A stretch of 64,000 nt of DNA from NCBI RefSeq assembly GCF_014133895.1, contig NC_050729.1, positions 930,001 to 994,000 of the forward strand, read 5' to 3'. The translations under genes and the position numbers were made by a program. The first letter of the stretch is position 1, and every line of letters begins with the position of its first letter. Below, one piece after another: positions 1 through 9,885 of the stretch. The notes under the pieces were generated by a model. That model ran no database searches. It saw only the letters and a program-made list of their open reading frames with translations, and had not been told where the DNA came from. Source of the DNA: Torulaspora globosa (lineage: Eukaryota; Ascomycota; Saccharomycetes; Saccharomycetales; Saccharomycetaceae).

Positions 1-295
1 TCTAAGATCTTTTTCGTAAACTTACTTTCTGAATCCGCCATCTTTTCTTGGCAGGCTGCCGCAATTCACAATCTGTAGTCGAAGTTAATCAATGTAGTAA
101 CAGCGCTAGTAACTCGAATTCATTCTAAGCTTCCAGATATCTGAAAGCGCTAGGTTTCGAGCTTTATGGGGTCCAATGCTCGAAGATAGTAAATTCAGAG
201 CATTGGAAATAATTTATCTTTTTGTCAGGATGTCTCTACTTAGCTAATTGGTTTTGTGTTACTGATCTTCATCGTTCATCTGATGAAGACAAGAA

Positions 296-2278
296 ATGGA
301 GGGCAACGAGCAAAACCCTCAAGGCAAAAACCATGCGTTATTATTCGACCAAGATAGCTTCCAGTTGGACGACTTAAATCAGGAAGATCGAACGGTTCTT
401 CAAGACTTCAGGAGCGACGAGCAATGGTCACAGCTCAAACGGGGAAACAGAATAATGAATCTCATTAGAAAAATATGGGAAGGGCCTGTAGAGCCGGCAG
501 ACGAAAAGCCCAACTTCACATCCCATTCGTTGCAATATCTGGACGGCTTACCAGCAAAGATGCAAGCGGGCCGGTTCTCTCAAAAAAGCACCAGGTTGAC
601 AGTTTTGTTAGTGTATTGCTCACTTTGGTTTGGTCTAATATTCTGCCTACTGTATACATCACTGATCAAGGCTCCATTCTTCTATCCCAATGACGGTAGC
701 GACAGAATACCTATAGTTTCGCTAAGGTGCAACTCTTATTGGAATTGGGAAGGAAAGAATAATGCATGTGGTAAGGACGCTTCAGCCTGTGAACCGCTCA
801 GCGACGAGGAATATCTTATAAGATGTCCAGCGCTATGTGACAGGGGTGGCTGGACGTATTCTGCCATTTCGGTTGGCGATCAAAGAATCAAATATAGAGG
901 TTACGAAATTGGAGGAGGCCCGGTACCACTGGATCTTGACTCAGAGTACTTGTCCTATCCGTACAGAGCCGACTCATTTGCCTGTTCATCTGCCTTTCAC
1001 GCCGGGGTCATTTCTCCGATCTTTGGTGGCTGTGCCAGGTTATCGATGGAAGGCTCGCAATCCTCGTTCCCAGGAAGCTTGGGCAGGTACGCCCATCTGT
1101 CTGTAACCTTTGATTCCTTCTTTCCCGGCTCGTTCTCTTTTAAGAAACTTCGAGATGGAGTGAGTTCAGGTTGCATTGATCTTCGGATGATTATTATCAC
1201 ATTGAATATTCTGCTCGGATTACCAGTTTTTTATTTCTGCAACAGCTTGGTTGGATATTGGATCACGACAATTGTCGGATACTGGACCATTTCGCTGGCA
1301 TTAGATCCCCCAAGATTAATAGATCCCCACGACGCTGCCACGATATATGAGCTTATCAGCGTGGCTGTGCAGCGCCTTCTTCCGTTGTGTTTCATTTTGT
1401 ATGTTGAATGGAAATGTGCCGTCAAGAGATGCCTGGAAGATGGGTCTCCAGTAGCGAAAGTTTTATTATGGTATCCCACATTTTGGCTTGGTGTAATGAA
1501 TAAGATCACCTTTGATAGACTTCCAGTCGATAGATTAACCACGAGAGATCTTAAAGAGCAAGCTGGGGCAATAACTGCGGTAAGTTTCATTGCAGCTACA
1601 GTTCTAACCTGTGCAATTATTCAGGCGTATTCTCTATGGAAATCTGGCAGGTTTAGAAAGTACTTCAAGATCTACATTTCGATCATCTTCGGGGTCGTTT
1701 TGCTGGGATGTATACCAGGATTGAATCTAAGGATCCACCATTATATTTTAGGCATGATCTTACTTCCAGGATGCGCGACAAGAGGTCGCTCTGCGTATCT
1801 GTTTCAGGGAGTTCTTATAGGGCTCATCTTGTCAGGCGTGGCAAGGTGGGACTTTGCTAGCATAGTGGAAACGGACTTTGCATTACTCAGAGGGGAGGCT
1901 GGATCCTTTCTAGAGCCGCCGCAGTTTGTCTTTGATGCCCAAAATCCTCATCATATATCGTGGAAGCTCAACTCAAATGCCACTGCCTCGATCGACGCAG
2001 AGAATATTAATGGATACTCTCTTTTGATCAATGATTTTGAAGTTTACGTAGGGGCAGACACCAGCGTTGATCTCGACATGCTAATTCAAGAAGATGAACT
2101 GCTCTCGTCGATATTACAAGAATCGTTGAACCAATCTAATGGCACCATCAAATTGTATCTGAGGCTGGCGCGCGCATCCATCGAGCATCCAGATACAGTT
2201 CGTGGAGACTATACAAATGCAGGAATTCTAGAGTGGCCAGAAGGTGTGTGGCATGAGCCATTACCTGGAGCATCTTAG
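296..2278 (+). CDS. LCCL-domain multispanning membrane protein, YIL067C family
   Basis: The protein is 660 residues and of unknown function, placed in the YIL067C family (678 residues in S. cerevisiae) by size and by sitting beside SEC6. The N-terminal 95 residues are hydrophilic and acidic. A membrane segment lies at about 100-122. A cysteine-rich module at about 143-245 has the LCCL pattern, with motifs such as RCPALCDRGGW and YRGYEIGGG. It is followed by a string of hydrophobic segments from about 298 to 525 and a hydrophilic C-terminal tail of about 120 residues. The LCCL module would face the lumen or outside if the first segment is a signal anchor; that is inference. The ATG at 296 is the first in frame. 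It is transcribed in the same direction as SEC6, 169 bases upstream of it. Confidence 0.8.
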   Translation: MEGNEQNPQGKNHALLFDQDSFQLDDLNQEDRTVLQDFRSDEQWSQLKRGNRIMNLIRKIWEGPVEPADEKPNFTSHSLQYLDGLPAKMQAGRFSQKSTRLTVLLVYCSLWFGLIFCLLYTSLIKAPFFYPNDGSDRIPIVSLRCNSYWNWEGKNNACGKDASACEPLSDEEYLIRCPALCDRGGWTYSAISVGDQRIKYRGYEIGGGPVPLDLDSEYLSYPYRADSFACSSAFHAGVISPIFGGCARLSMEGSQSSFPGSLGRYAHLSVTFDSFFPGSFSFKKLRDGVSSGCIDLRMIIITLNILLGLPVFYFCNSLVGYWITTIVGYWTISLALDPPRLIDPHDAATIYELISVAVQRLLPLCFILYVEWKCAVKRCLEDGSPVAKVLLWYPTFWLGVMNKITFDRLPVDRLTTRDLKEQAGAITAVSFIAATVLTCAIIQAYSLWKSGRFRKYFKIYISIIFGVVLLGCIPGLNLRIHHYILGMILLPGCATRGRSAYLFQGVLIGLILSGVARWDFASIVETDFALLRGEAGSFLEPPQFVFDAQNPHHISWKLNSNATASIDAENINGYSLLINDFEVYVGADTSVDLDMLIQEDELLSSILQESLNQSNGTIKLYLRLARASIEHPDTVRGDYTNAGILEWPEGVWHEPLPGAS

Positions 2279-2447
2279 ACAGCTCTTTGATAGTTGCTAA
2301 TGTCATCGCATACGGGGTGCTGGAAATTTCACTCTGAATTAGAGTATAGATATTATATATACCTGGTGAAGAGCATATATTCGGATGTACCACGGTGGAG
2401 GATTATCTACTTTCGTTTATGTGAAATTTGAGATAGCACAAGCATAA

Positions 2448-4835
2448 ATGTCATCAGAAACGCTACAGAAGATTCTTATCTTACTGAAAGATGATTTATC
2501 GCCCGAAAGAATACGAGTGATCAAAGACCAGGTGAGCAAGCAAAAATCGACGCTGGATTACCAATTGAACAAGGAATCGTCGAAGTATTTCAATCATGTA
2601 GAGGATAGCTTGTCATTGCTTAATTTGTCCCAGAGATCTGTAAAGAATACCGAGAGACGTCTTCATGAAGTTGATGAGCTTAGCCGCAGAAGTAAGTCTG
2701 CAATCTCCCGATATGATATTATTTTCAATGCAACGAAGCTTTACGAGACTATAGATTTGACATCGTCCATTTATGATAGGATATCCGAGTTTAATGAAGT
2801 CACGACCAGAATAGCGGAAATGCTTGAGCAAGAGCTTTCGGACGATGCTTTGGACTCCGGTTGTCCATGTTTGCTCCATATACATTATATGTTGACGATG
2901 GCCCGTGACTTTCAAGATCAAATGCTGGTCATGGCGCAAGTTTCGACAGACGACGTTCAGCGCACTATGTTGAAGCTTTTCTCGCAGATGACTGATCTTG
3001 TCGCAAAATTTGATCAACTACTGGAATCCCTTATATATGATTTGGTGGAGATCGTGAGGTCCGAGCAGGTATCTTTGGCCATTCGTCTATTCAAAGTAAT
3101 AACCGTGGAGGAGAAAGAAGACTTAAAAATCAATGCGATCCGAAACATTATCAAGAAGAAAGAGATAGAGCAAGAGAAAAGTGCGATTAAGAAGCTACCG
3201 AGTAGTAGGACGGATTTACAACCAAATATTATAGAATATCCGACTAGCAAAGGCCTCTACGAAGAGATTCTTAGTGGAACGATAAACACAAGGACCCAGG
3301 CCCGCGGTTATCGAAACTTCTTCTTTAACAAGATTAAGCAATCTGTTCAGGACATGTTTGTGGAGGTGAGGAAAGAATATCAGGGCGAGAAAAGATTTGA
3401 GGTGCTTCATAATTTGGATTGGGTTTTTAATGAATTGCTGATAGTTAAAGAGCATTTGACAAAATACTGTCCAGGTCATTGGGATATATTTGGCAAATAT
3501 TTTGAGTGTTATTATGACGAATTGAACTCTCTAGTGAATGAGCTGGTAGAGTCAGAACCTGAAACTTTGATCATCCTCGACATTCTAGACTATGACAAAC
3601 ACTTCCAAAGCACATTAGTTCAGGATTTCGGTTTCGATAAGAAAGACAAGAAAAGTATCATCGGAGATAAACAACGGGAGCAGCTATTTGCCGATTATTT
3701 AAGCCTCATTTTGGTCAAGATGACTGAATGGATTGGCAACCTGGAAAAAGCGGAGTTTGAAGTTTTCCTCGAAAGAAAGACTCCTCCTCATGTTGATTCC
3801 GAAGGTTTGCTGTATCTGGACGGGACCCGAACGTGCTTTCAAATGTTCACCCAACAGGCAGAAGTGGCAGCAGGTTCCGGTCAGGCCAAGATCCTTGTTG
3901 GTGTTATTGAAAGGTTTTGCGATCTGCTCAAACAAAGGCAGAAGAAATGGATGCAAAAGATTGAGATCGACGTACGGAAGCTATTGCGCTTCAACCAACG
4001 CACCGACTCGCAGGATGTCGAGGAGAGCGAAGAGTGCCCTGGAGGTCTCGTGGAATATATAGTGGCAGTTGCCAACGACCAGATGAAGGCCGCGGATTAT
4101 TCCGTTGCTATATCCTCCAAATACGGCAAGCTGGTCAGCAAAGTACATGAGAGGACGATTACGCAAGAGATTGAGGAAGCCCTTGATGGTTTCGCGGAGG
4201 TTGCCAAATTTTGCTCAAGCGAGCTCATAAAGATCATTTTCACAGATCTCTCCGCTCCTTTCTCAGAGATATTCAGCAAGAGCTGGTATGGCGGCAATCA
4301 AGCTCAACAAATCGCAGACACCCTCTACGAATACATGCTTGAAATTAAAAACCAGATGAACCCTGTTGTCTTTGCCAGTTTGCTGGAGACGGTGGTTGAA
4401 GAGACCATCCTGCTATTCATAGGGGCACTGAAATACGAGCATTCCTTCAAAAACAAGAACGACAAGTTCCTGGACTCCACCAAGAGAGATTTCGAGACTT
4501 TTTACAAAGTCTTCATCCAGCTGCTTCCCGAAAGCGAAGACAAGACGCTGATCATCGACGACAAATTCAAACTGATGGAGTATTTCATGGACTTCAGCTG
4601 CGGCCCCGTGGAGAGTATACCCACCACTTGGGCCAACTGTTTGACCGTCTACTGGGACACTCCCGTCAAGCTGCTCTCCGCGATCCTCAAGTGCAGAAAG
4701 GACGTCGACAGCTCCGACGCGAAGAAGCTACTGCAAGCGGCGACGCGCTCAGCTAGCGATCCAGCGCGACTGGCGCAGCTGAACGAAGCGGAGGCCCAGC
4801 CGACCTTCATAAGCAGAGTCGCGGCGCTAATATGA
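2448..4835 (+). CDS. SEC6: Exocyst complex subunit Sec6
   Basis: At 795 residues it is close to S. cerevisiae Sec6 (805). Sec6 is a rod-like subunit of the octameric exocyst, which tethers secretory vesicles to the plasma membrane at the bud tip and neck and also contacts the SNARE Sec9. The sequence is helical and charged throughout, with an N-terminal coiled-coil-like stretch at about 1-90 and the conserved Sec6 C-terminal region after about residue 400. Recognition rests on overall resemblance and on the neighbouring YIL067C-family gene, which matches the S. cerevisiae order YIL067C-YIL068C. Base use changes along the gene: the first two thirds are A/T-rich at third positions and the last 400 bases are clearly G/C-rich, running into a G/C-rich block. 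Confidence 0.93.
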   Translation: MSSETLQKILILLKDDLSPERIRVIKDQVSKQKSTLDYQLNKESSKYFNHVEDSLSLLNLSQRSVKNTERRLHEVDELSRRSKSAISRYDIIFNATKLYETIDLTSSIYDRISEFNEVTTRIAEMLEQELSDDALDSGCPCLLHIHYMLTMARDFQDQMLVMAQVSTDDVQRTMLKLFSQMTDLVAKFDQLLESLIYDLVEIVRSEQVSLAIRLFKVITVEEKEDLKINAIRNIIKKKEIEQEKSAIKKLPSSRTDLQPNIIEYPTSKGLYEEILSGTINTRTQARGYRNFFFNKIKQSVQDMFVEVRKEYQGEKRFEVLHNLDWVFNELLIVKEHLTKYCPGHWDIFGKYFECYYDELNSLVNELVESEPETLIILDILDYDKHFQSTLVQDFGFDKKDKKSIIGDKQREQLFADYLSLILVKMTEWIGNLEKAEFEVFLERKTPPHVDSEGLLYLDGTRTCFQMFTQQAEVAAGSGQAKILVGVIERFCDLLKQRQKKWMQKIEIDVRKLLRFNQRTDSQDVEESEECPGGLVEYIVAVANDQMKAADYSVAISSKYGKLVSKVHERTITQEIEEALDGFAEVAKFCSSELIKIIFTDLSAPFSEIFSKSWYGGNQAQQIADTLYEYMLEIKNQMNPVVFASLLETVVEETILLFIGALKYEHSFKNKNDKFLDSTKRDFETFYKVFIQLLPESEDKTLIIDDKFKLMEYFMDFSCGPVESIPTTWANCLTVYWDTPVKLLSAILKCRKDVDSSDAKKLLQAATRSASDPARLAQLNEAEAQPTFISRVAALI

Positions 4836-4893
4836 CTTCGCGCCTCGCGACGTACACATTAAACAATCCCTAGAGACTATACACCGTTGAACC

Positions 4894-5262
4894 CTACTTA
4901 GCGATCCATATCACCGTAATCAGATATTGTTTTCCGGACGTCTCCGCGTCGTCCAACACATAGTTGAACAGTCCGTCCTTCTTCGAGTTCCACGATGCGC
5001 TCACAGCGTTCGCCATGCTCAACTGGCCCCGCGACCCGTCCGCGCTGAGACTCGTCATCGAAACCACGTACTTATACAGAGTCGAGTGTTTGTTAAGCTG
5101 TTCGAGCAACTTCCGCAGAAACACGTCGACGACCGACGTGGCCCCCTCACGGATCCCCTCTTCCGCCATCGCTGACAGATGGCATGTCTCAATCACGTCG
5201 ATCAGCTTAACCTTTGGTACCGGACAATTCGACACCTTATCCTCAAGTATCTGGAACTCCAT
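4894..5262 (-). CDS. TDA2: Tda2-like Tctex/dynein-light-chain-fold protein
   Basis: A 122-residue protein is read from the ATG at 5262, starting MEFQILEDKV. S. cerevisiae Tda2 is 126 residues and matches in layout, including the blocks KHSTLYKYV, SWNSKKDGLFNY and the YLITVIW ending. Tda2 has a Tctex-type dynein light chain fold and works with Aim21 at cortical actin patches, regulating actin capping during endocytosis. The reading frame stays open upstream to 5709, but that stretch runs antisense through the VTC1 promoter and coding region and looks like no known protein, so the internal ATG is preferred. It converges with SEC6 and diverges from VTC1, as expected from the YER071C-YER072W order. 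Confidence 0.88.
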   Translation of the reverse strand: MEFQILEDKVSNCPVPKVKLIDVIETCHLSAMAEEGIREGATSVVDVFLRKLLEQLNKHSTLYKYVVSMTSLSADGSRGQLSMANAVSASWNSKKDGLFNYVLDDAETSGKQYLITVIWIAK

Positions 5263-5524
5263 ACTCTGCAAGATCCCGCCTTGGCTTGACACCACTGCTC
5301 TACTGGTACTACACGAGTTTTTTCCCTCTACCAGGTCTACATACAGCCCGCTATACCACGACAAGAGACAGCACAACACAACACAAGCGCGGCATCGCGA
5401 CCGTCGAGCTTCAAGAACACTACAAACTGCTCGCCGGACAACGCCAAGACCTACAGCGTCCAATTCAAACCCTGGCTTCCTTCCACCCTCGCCGATCTCT
5501 GCCGCACTGTGATAATTGACGGTG

Positions 5525-5575
5525 CACGTGCGACGTTGCGGGACGAAAAATTCGCCCGCCGCATACAGTATAAAG
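5525..5575 (+). promoter_or_regulatory. VTC1 promoter: Pho4-type CACGTG and TATA element
   Basis: CACGTG lies at 5525-5530 inside GCACGTGC, and TATAAA at about 5570-5575, so the E-box is about 110 bases and the TATA about 70 bases upstream of the VTC1 ATG. GCACGTG is the core bound by Pho4, and VTC genes belong to the phosphate-starvation regulon in S. cerevisiae. The same motif could be bound by Cbf1, so assignment to Pho4 is inference. Confidence 0.55.
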
Positions 5576-5639
5576 CATCTGTGCATTCGACAAGCTGCCA
5601 CACAGGGGAGACGCCAGACCGAACCAGTGACAGGTCCAG

Positions 5640-6017
5640 ATGTCTTCCGCGCCATTGCTACAGAAAACCCCGGGCAAGAAGATCGCTCTCCCCACGAGGG
5701 TCGAGCCAAAGGTGTTCTTCGCCAACGAGCGTACGTTCCTCTCGTGGCTCAACTTCACCGTGATGCTCGGTGGTCTCGGTATCGGTCTGCTGAACTTCGG
5801 CGACTTCGTCGGCAAGATCAGTGCAGGAGTGTTCACGCTGGTCGCGATGGCCACCATGGTGTATGCGCTGGTCACATACCACTGGAGAGCGGCCGCAATC
5901 AGACGCAGAGGCTCCGGACCGTACGACGACAGACTCGGGCCAACTCTACTGTGTTTCTTCCTGCTCATCGCGGTGGTGATTAACTTCATTCTCAGACTGA
6001 AGTACAACGCTGAATAG
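5640..6017 (+). CDS. VTC1: Vacuolar transporter chaperone Vtc1
   Basis: The 125-residue protein (129 in S. cerevisiae) is the small membrane subunit of the VTC complex, which makes inorganic polyphosphate from ATP and moves it into the vacuole. The N-terminal tail carries basic residues, then [10 protein letters not shown], a hallmark of the DUF202/VTC membrane domain. Three membrane segments follow at about 36-56, 60-80 and 100-120, with a basic RRRGSG loop before the last. No SPX or polymerase domain is expected in this subunit and none is seen. It lies between TDA2 and ALD5 as in the YER071C-YER073W order. The gene is strongly G/C-rich at third codon positions. Confidence 0.95.
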   Translation: MSSAPLLQKTPGKKIALPTRVEPKVFFANERTFLSWLNFTVMLGGLGIGLLNFGDFVGKISAGVFTLVAMATMVYALVTYHWRAAAIRRRGSGPYDDRLGPTLLCFFLLIAVVINFILRLKYNAE

Positions 6018-6142
6018 CCTCTACGTACGCTCCTGTATAACCTGTATCTTTAGCCCAATAATGCGCTTCGTTCCGCGGAAATTAGCGGTCCCGGTGCCGG
6101 CCCCGGTCCCTCTATACGAGGGCGTTGTTTGTTGAGCGGGGG

Positions 6143-6263
6143 CCCCTCCCAAGCGGTGGTCGCTGAGGGGCACTTTGTGGTATATTGCCATGGCACGACC
6201 CGGCGGGTCGAGAATGGTTGCAAATCGAGAGGGTGAGAGGGTGCAGGCGGACGGGTATATAAG
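6143..6263 (+). promoter_or_regulatory. ALD5 promoter: two stress-element cores and TATA box
   Basis: CCCCT at 6143-6147 and AGGGG at 6166-6170 are two cores of the stress response element bound by Msn2/4 in S. cerevisiae. TATATAAG at 6256-6263 is about 65 bases upstream of the ALD5 ATG. The surrounding sequence is G/C-rich, so single STRE cores can arise by chance. The TATA call is firmer than the STRE call. Confidence 0.45.
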
Positions 6264-6325
6264 AAAGGTTGCTGGGGCAGCGTAGATGCCAGCACTGTCA
6301 GGAGCAGTGAGATTATAGAGAGAGA

Positions 6326-7876
6326 ATGTTGTCTAGATCTGTGATTGGCCAGCTGGCCTCGAAGAGATTGGTGCGCTTGTATTCGCAGGTGCCCCTGCGC
6401 GTGCCCGTGACGCTGCCCAACGGTACCACTTACGAACAGCCCACCGGGCTGTTTATCGACGGCGAGTTCGTTGCTTCGAAGCAGCGCAAGACGTTTGAAG
6501 TGATCAACCCATCCACCGAGCAGGAGATCTGTCACGTGTACGAAGGTCGCGAGGACGACGTGGACCACGCAGTGTCGGCGGCTAAGAGGGCGTTTGAGAA
6601 CGGATGGTCGACCGCAGAGCCGGAGTTCCGTGCCAGGGCGCTGTTCAAGCTGGCAGATCTTGTGGAGGAGCACTTGGAGACGCTGGCGGCGATCGAGTCT
6701 CTGGACAACGGGAAGTCGCTGCTGTGTTCGCGCGGCGACGTGGCGCTGGTGGCGAGATACCTGCGTTCGTGCGGTGGGTGGACCGATAAGATCTACGGGA
6801 ACGTGATTGACACCGGCAAGGACCATTTTGCCTACTCTTTGAGGGAGCCGATCGGGGTGTGTGGCCAGATCATTCCGTGGAACTTCCCTTTGCTGATGTG
6901 GTCTTGGAAGATAGGACCCGCTTTGGCGACTGGTAACACGGTGGTGTTGAAACCGGCGGAGGCTACTCCGTTGTCTGCGCTTTATGCGTCTCGCCTCTGT
7001 CAGGAGGCTGGTATTCCGGCCGGTGTCGTTAACATTGTGCCTGGTTTCGGTAAGATCGTCGGAGAGAGGTTGTGCAACCATCCGGACGTGAAGAAGATTG
7101 CGTTCACTGGTTCCACGAACACCGGACGCCACATCATGAAGACCGCCGCAGACAGCATCAAGAAGATTACTCTGGAGTTGGGCGGCAAATCGCCCAACAT
7201 CGTCTTTGCAGACGCAGACCTGGACAAGGCCGTCAAGAACATTGCGTATGGTATCTTCTTCAACTCTGGTGAGGTGTGTTGTGCCGGTTCCAGAGTGTAC
7301 GTTCAGGATTCCGTCTACGACGAGGTGTTGGAGAAGTTCAAGGAATACACAGAGTCGTTGGTGGTCGGAGACCCATTCGCGGAGGGCACTTTCCAGGGTG
7401 CGCAGACTTCGCAAATGCAGATGGAGAAGATCTTGAAGTACGTTCAAATTGGTACTGAAGAAGGTGCTCGTGTGGTTGCCGGTGGTGAGAGAATGGGCGA
7501 AAAGGGTTTCTTCGTCAAGCCAACCATCTTCGCTGACGTTAAAGAGGACATGCAGATTGTTAAGGATGAGATTTTCGGACCTATCGTCACTGTCTCCAAG
7601 TTCTCTACCGTCGACGAAGTCGTGTCTCTAGCCAATGACTCCGTTTACGGTCTAGCGGCAGGCATTCACACTAAGGACGTTAACAAGGCCATCAATGTGT
7701 CGAACAGAATCAAAGCAGGTACCATCTGGATTAACACCTACAACGCTTTCCATCAAAACGTGCCATTCGGTGGCTTCGGACAATCTGGTATCGGTAGCGA
7801 AATGGGTGCCGCTGCTTTGGACAACTACACTCAAGTTAAATCTGTGAGAATGTCCATCGACAGGCCTCAATACTAG
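6326..7876 (+). CDS. ALD5: Mitochondrial aldehyde dehydrogenase
   Basis: The protein is 516 residues. It oxidises acetaldehyde and related aldehydes to acids with NAD(P)+ in the mitochondrial matrix, supporting acetate supply and electron-chain function. The N-terminus [21 protein letters not shown] is an arginine-rich amphipathic presequence without acidic residues. The nucleotide-binding domain shows IPWNFPLLM and FTGST. The catalytic glutamate sits in LELGGKSPN and the catalytic cysteine in [10 protein letters not shown]. The position after VTC1 matches YER072W-YER073W, which favours ALD5 over ALD4. Third-position G/C is very high in the 5' half and falls clearly toward the 3' end. A long open frame on the other strand (6050-7447) is a by-product of this composition. 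Confidence 0.92.
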   Translation: MLSRSVIGQLASKRLVRLYSQVPLRVPVTLPNGTTYEQPTGLFIDGEFVASKQRKTFEVINPSTEQEICHVYEGREDDVDHAVSAAKRAFENGWSTAEPEFRARALFKLADLVEEHLETLAAIESLDNGKSLLCSRGDVALVARYLRSCGGWTDKIYGNVIDTGKDHFAYSLREPIGVCGQIIPWNFPLLMWSWKIGPALATGNTVVLKPAEATPLSALYASRLCQEAGIPAGVVNIVPGFGKIVGERLCNHPDVKKIAFTGSTNTGRHIMKTAADSIKKITLELGGKSPNIVFADADLDKAVKNIAYGIFFNSGEVCCAGSRVYVQDSVYDEVLEKFKEYTESLVVGDPFAEGTFQGAQTSQMQMEKILKYVQIGTEEGARVVAGGERMGEKGFFVKPTIFADVKEDMQIVKDEIFGPIVTVSKFSTVDEVVSLANDSVYGLAAGIHTKDVNKAINVSNRIKAGTIWINTYNAFHQNVPFGGFGQSGIGSEMGAAALDNYTQVKSVRMSIDRPQY

Positions 7877-8107
7877 ACTACTATCAGCTGTGGAGGGGTC
7901 TCCTTGAAGATCATCCAAACTCATATTCACGCAGACGTTTCGGACGATGGTAACTAAGTAGAATATTAGGTAAGACTTTGTATCATAAGCATTTCCATCA
8001 TCCAAGACCTCTTAATGGCAATTAAAGCCTGGCAATCTAGGCCTTTCCGGTATTATTTCTAGTCGTTTGAGGTGGAGCCGCTCATCAGCAGCGAGACTGC
8101 TCAATTA

Positions 8108-8153
8108 CCACCCATACACATTGATTGATGTTCATACTTTGCACCCAGACATT
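8108..8153 (+). promoter_or_regulatory. Paired Rap1-type sites of the RPS24 promoter
   Basis: CCACCCATACACATT (8108-8122) and GCACCCAGACATT (8141-8153) both resemble the Rap1 consensus ACACCCRYACAYM and point the same way about 20 bases apart. Tandem Rap1 sites 250-450 bases upstream of the start are the usual arrangement in yeast ribosomal protein genes; here they are about 330-360 bases upstream of the RPS24 ATG. The 598-base gap after ALD5 (7877-8474) also holds a G/C-rich patch at about 8220-8300 in which I recognise nothing. Confidence 0.65.
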
Positions 8154-8474
8154 CATCAAGATTTCAGTGCGTTCATTTTCCGAGAAAAACAGAAAGTTGC
8201 GTCTATCCTTCGGGAAGCACGAACGACTCGGCGGAGCTCGCGAGAAGCCAGGCGGACGCGCGGCAGCGCGCTACACCGAGGAGTCGGGCAGCGGGAGAAC
8301 CAGTTAGGCCCATCTTCCTTCTAGCATTCGGCCCGTGGTATGGTGGGAGCACTGAATTTTTCACCTTCCCTGGGGCCTCCAGCAGCTAAGTGATTGAACG
8401 GTGTGATTAAAACTGAAATTTGAAGGTCTACGTCGATTAGAAAGCAGTTAAGGAACCAACAGAGGATAAACCAA

Positions 8475-9178
8475 ATGGTATGTTTGAAGTTATGCCCATT
8501 GTCGAACGTGCAGCAGGCCTAAGGAAGCTCTCAGTGTTAGTAAGCCGAAGTGGAGAAGGTCCAATACAAGTTTAGTGGCATATTATCAGACCATCTATTC
8601 GAGAACAACATGAACTGTCCATGAGCTGAAATATGATGATAGAGAAAATAGAGTCGTGACCCAACGTCCAGATCAAACATAGCGCGCGTTCGCTTGCCTG
8701 ACCTTCCAAAGCTAGCTTTCTGCACTCCTGGTCCGGGAACCGAATTACTAACATACGCATCACTTGTGTTTAGTCTGACGCTATTACTATCCGTACCAGA
8801 AAGGTCATCTCCAACCCATTGTTGGCTAGAAAGCAATTCGTCGTCGACGTTTTGCATCCAAACAGACCAAACGTTTCCAAGGACGAATTACGTGAGAAGC
8901 TATCTGGCATCTACAAGGTCGAGAAGGATGCCGTCTCTGTGTTTGGTTTCAGAACCCAATTCGGTGGTGGTAAGTCTACCGGTTTCGGTTTGGTCTACAA
9001 CTCTGTTGCTGAAGCCAAGAAGTTCGAACCAACTTACAGATTGGTCAGATACGGTCTAGCTGAAAAGGTTGAGAAGCCATCCAGACAACAAAGAAAGCAA
9101 AAGAAGAACAGAGACAAGAAGATCTTCGGTACCGGTAAGCGTTTGGCCAAGAAGGTCGCTCGTCGTAACGCTGATTAA
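8475..9178 (+). CDS. RPS24: 40S ribosomal protein S24 (eS24), spliced after the start codon
   Basis: Exon 1 is only the ATG at 8475-8477. The intron runs 8478-8773, with 5' site GTATGT at 8478, branch site TACTAAC at 8746-8752 and 3' site TTTAG ending at 8773. Exon 2 is 8774-9178. The spliced product is 135 residues, the same length as S. cerevisiae Rps24, starting [12 protein letters not shown] and ending [10 protein letters not shown]. eS24 sits on the small subunit and is needed for 18S rRNA maturation. S. cerevisiae has the same one-codon first exon. The 296-base intron has no snoRNA boxes that I can see. One copy here stands for both YER074W and YIL069C of S. cerevisiae. Confidence 0.97.
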
Positions 9179-9366
9179 GGAATCTAAAACCCGTACTGGC
9201 CTTTTTCTGTTGAAAAATCTGTATTTTCTAAAGTTTCTAGCAGTATTACTATATTAATAAAAGAGAAACTCAATTCATCATCGTCAAATCACCTTAGCTC
9301 ATGGCTCGAGACTCGCAATAACTCAAATAAAGCCTGGCATTGAAGAATATGTCAGAATGGCATAAA

Positions 9367-9373
9367 TCACGTG
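9367..9373 (+). promoter_or_regulatory. TCACGTG element upstream of YOS1
   Basis: TCACGTG lies 133 bases upstream of the YOS1 ATG. It matches the Cbf1 (CDE I) core. Nothing else is recognisable in the 327-base RPS24-YOS1 gap. Function is inferred from the motif and its spacing only. Confidence 0.35.
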
Positions 9374-9505
9374 TATTTGAGCTTCTTGTTAAGGCAGCTG
9401 CCCAAGTATACAGCATTAGAGGTCGACTTCAAACTGCTATATCATAATCAAGCTGATAAGGTCCATCGATTCCTATTACCACGCCAGTTTTTTGATCCTG
9501 CTAAT

Positions 9506-9885
9506 ATGATGCTTTTTGGACTAGGAAGACTGTTTTACGTGATTCTTTTACTGATAAATGCGGTTGCTGTGCTTAGCGAGGAAAGATTTTTGATAAGAAG
9601 TATGTTGAATACTGAACTAGATGACTTTGTGGTAGTATATACTAACCGATTGTGATAGTTGGACTCGGACGGAATAGCAACGATGGGCCAGTATTTGGTC
9701 AAGAAGAGAATTCGACAAAATCCAAAGTGGTTCAACTCATCGGGGCAGTTCAGACACTATTAAGAAGTATGTTGTTAACTAAAGCTTGGTTCATGTGATT
9801 TGTCCTCTACTAACGCTCGATTTTACTAGTTCCCTTGATTGGCATCAACGTCTTGGTGATAGTCTATGAATTATTATTAGGTTGA
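9506..9885 (+). CDS. YOS1: ER-Golgi transport protein Yos1, three exons
   Basis: Exons are 9506-9599, 9659-9766 and 9830-9885. The introns are 59 and 63 bases, each with GTATGT at the 5' end, TACTAAC (9640-9646 and 9808-9814) and a TAG acceptor; both interrupt the codon in phase 1 after A. The spliced protein is 85 residues, the S. cerevisiae length, with blocks such as LFGLGRLFYVILLLINAVA, PVFGQEENSTKSKVVQLIG and a YELLLG end. Yos1 is a small membrane partner of Yip1 and Yif1 required for COPII vesicle traffic. There are two hydrophobic segments. The first of two adjacent ATGs is used, matching the MV start of the S. cerevisiae protein. Position after RPS24 matches YER074W-A. Confidence 0.96.

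Noticed and set aside
5263..5709. N-terminal extension of TDA2 by 149 codons
   Set aside because: It runs antisense into VTC1, has no resemblance to Tda2, and the internal ATG gives the family length.
6050..7447. 465-codon open frame on the minus strand opposite ALD5
   Set aside because: It is a shadow of the G/C-rich ALD5 coding sequence, with irregular Arg/His-rich sequence and no family resemblance.
8067..8324. 85-codon frame in the RPS24 promoter
   Set aside because: It overlaps the Rap1 sites and has low-complexity Arg-rich sequence from the G/C patch.
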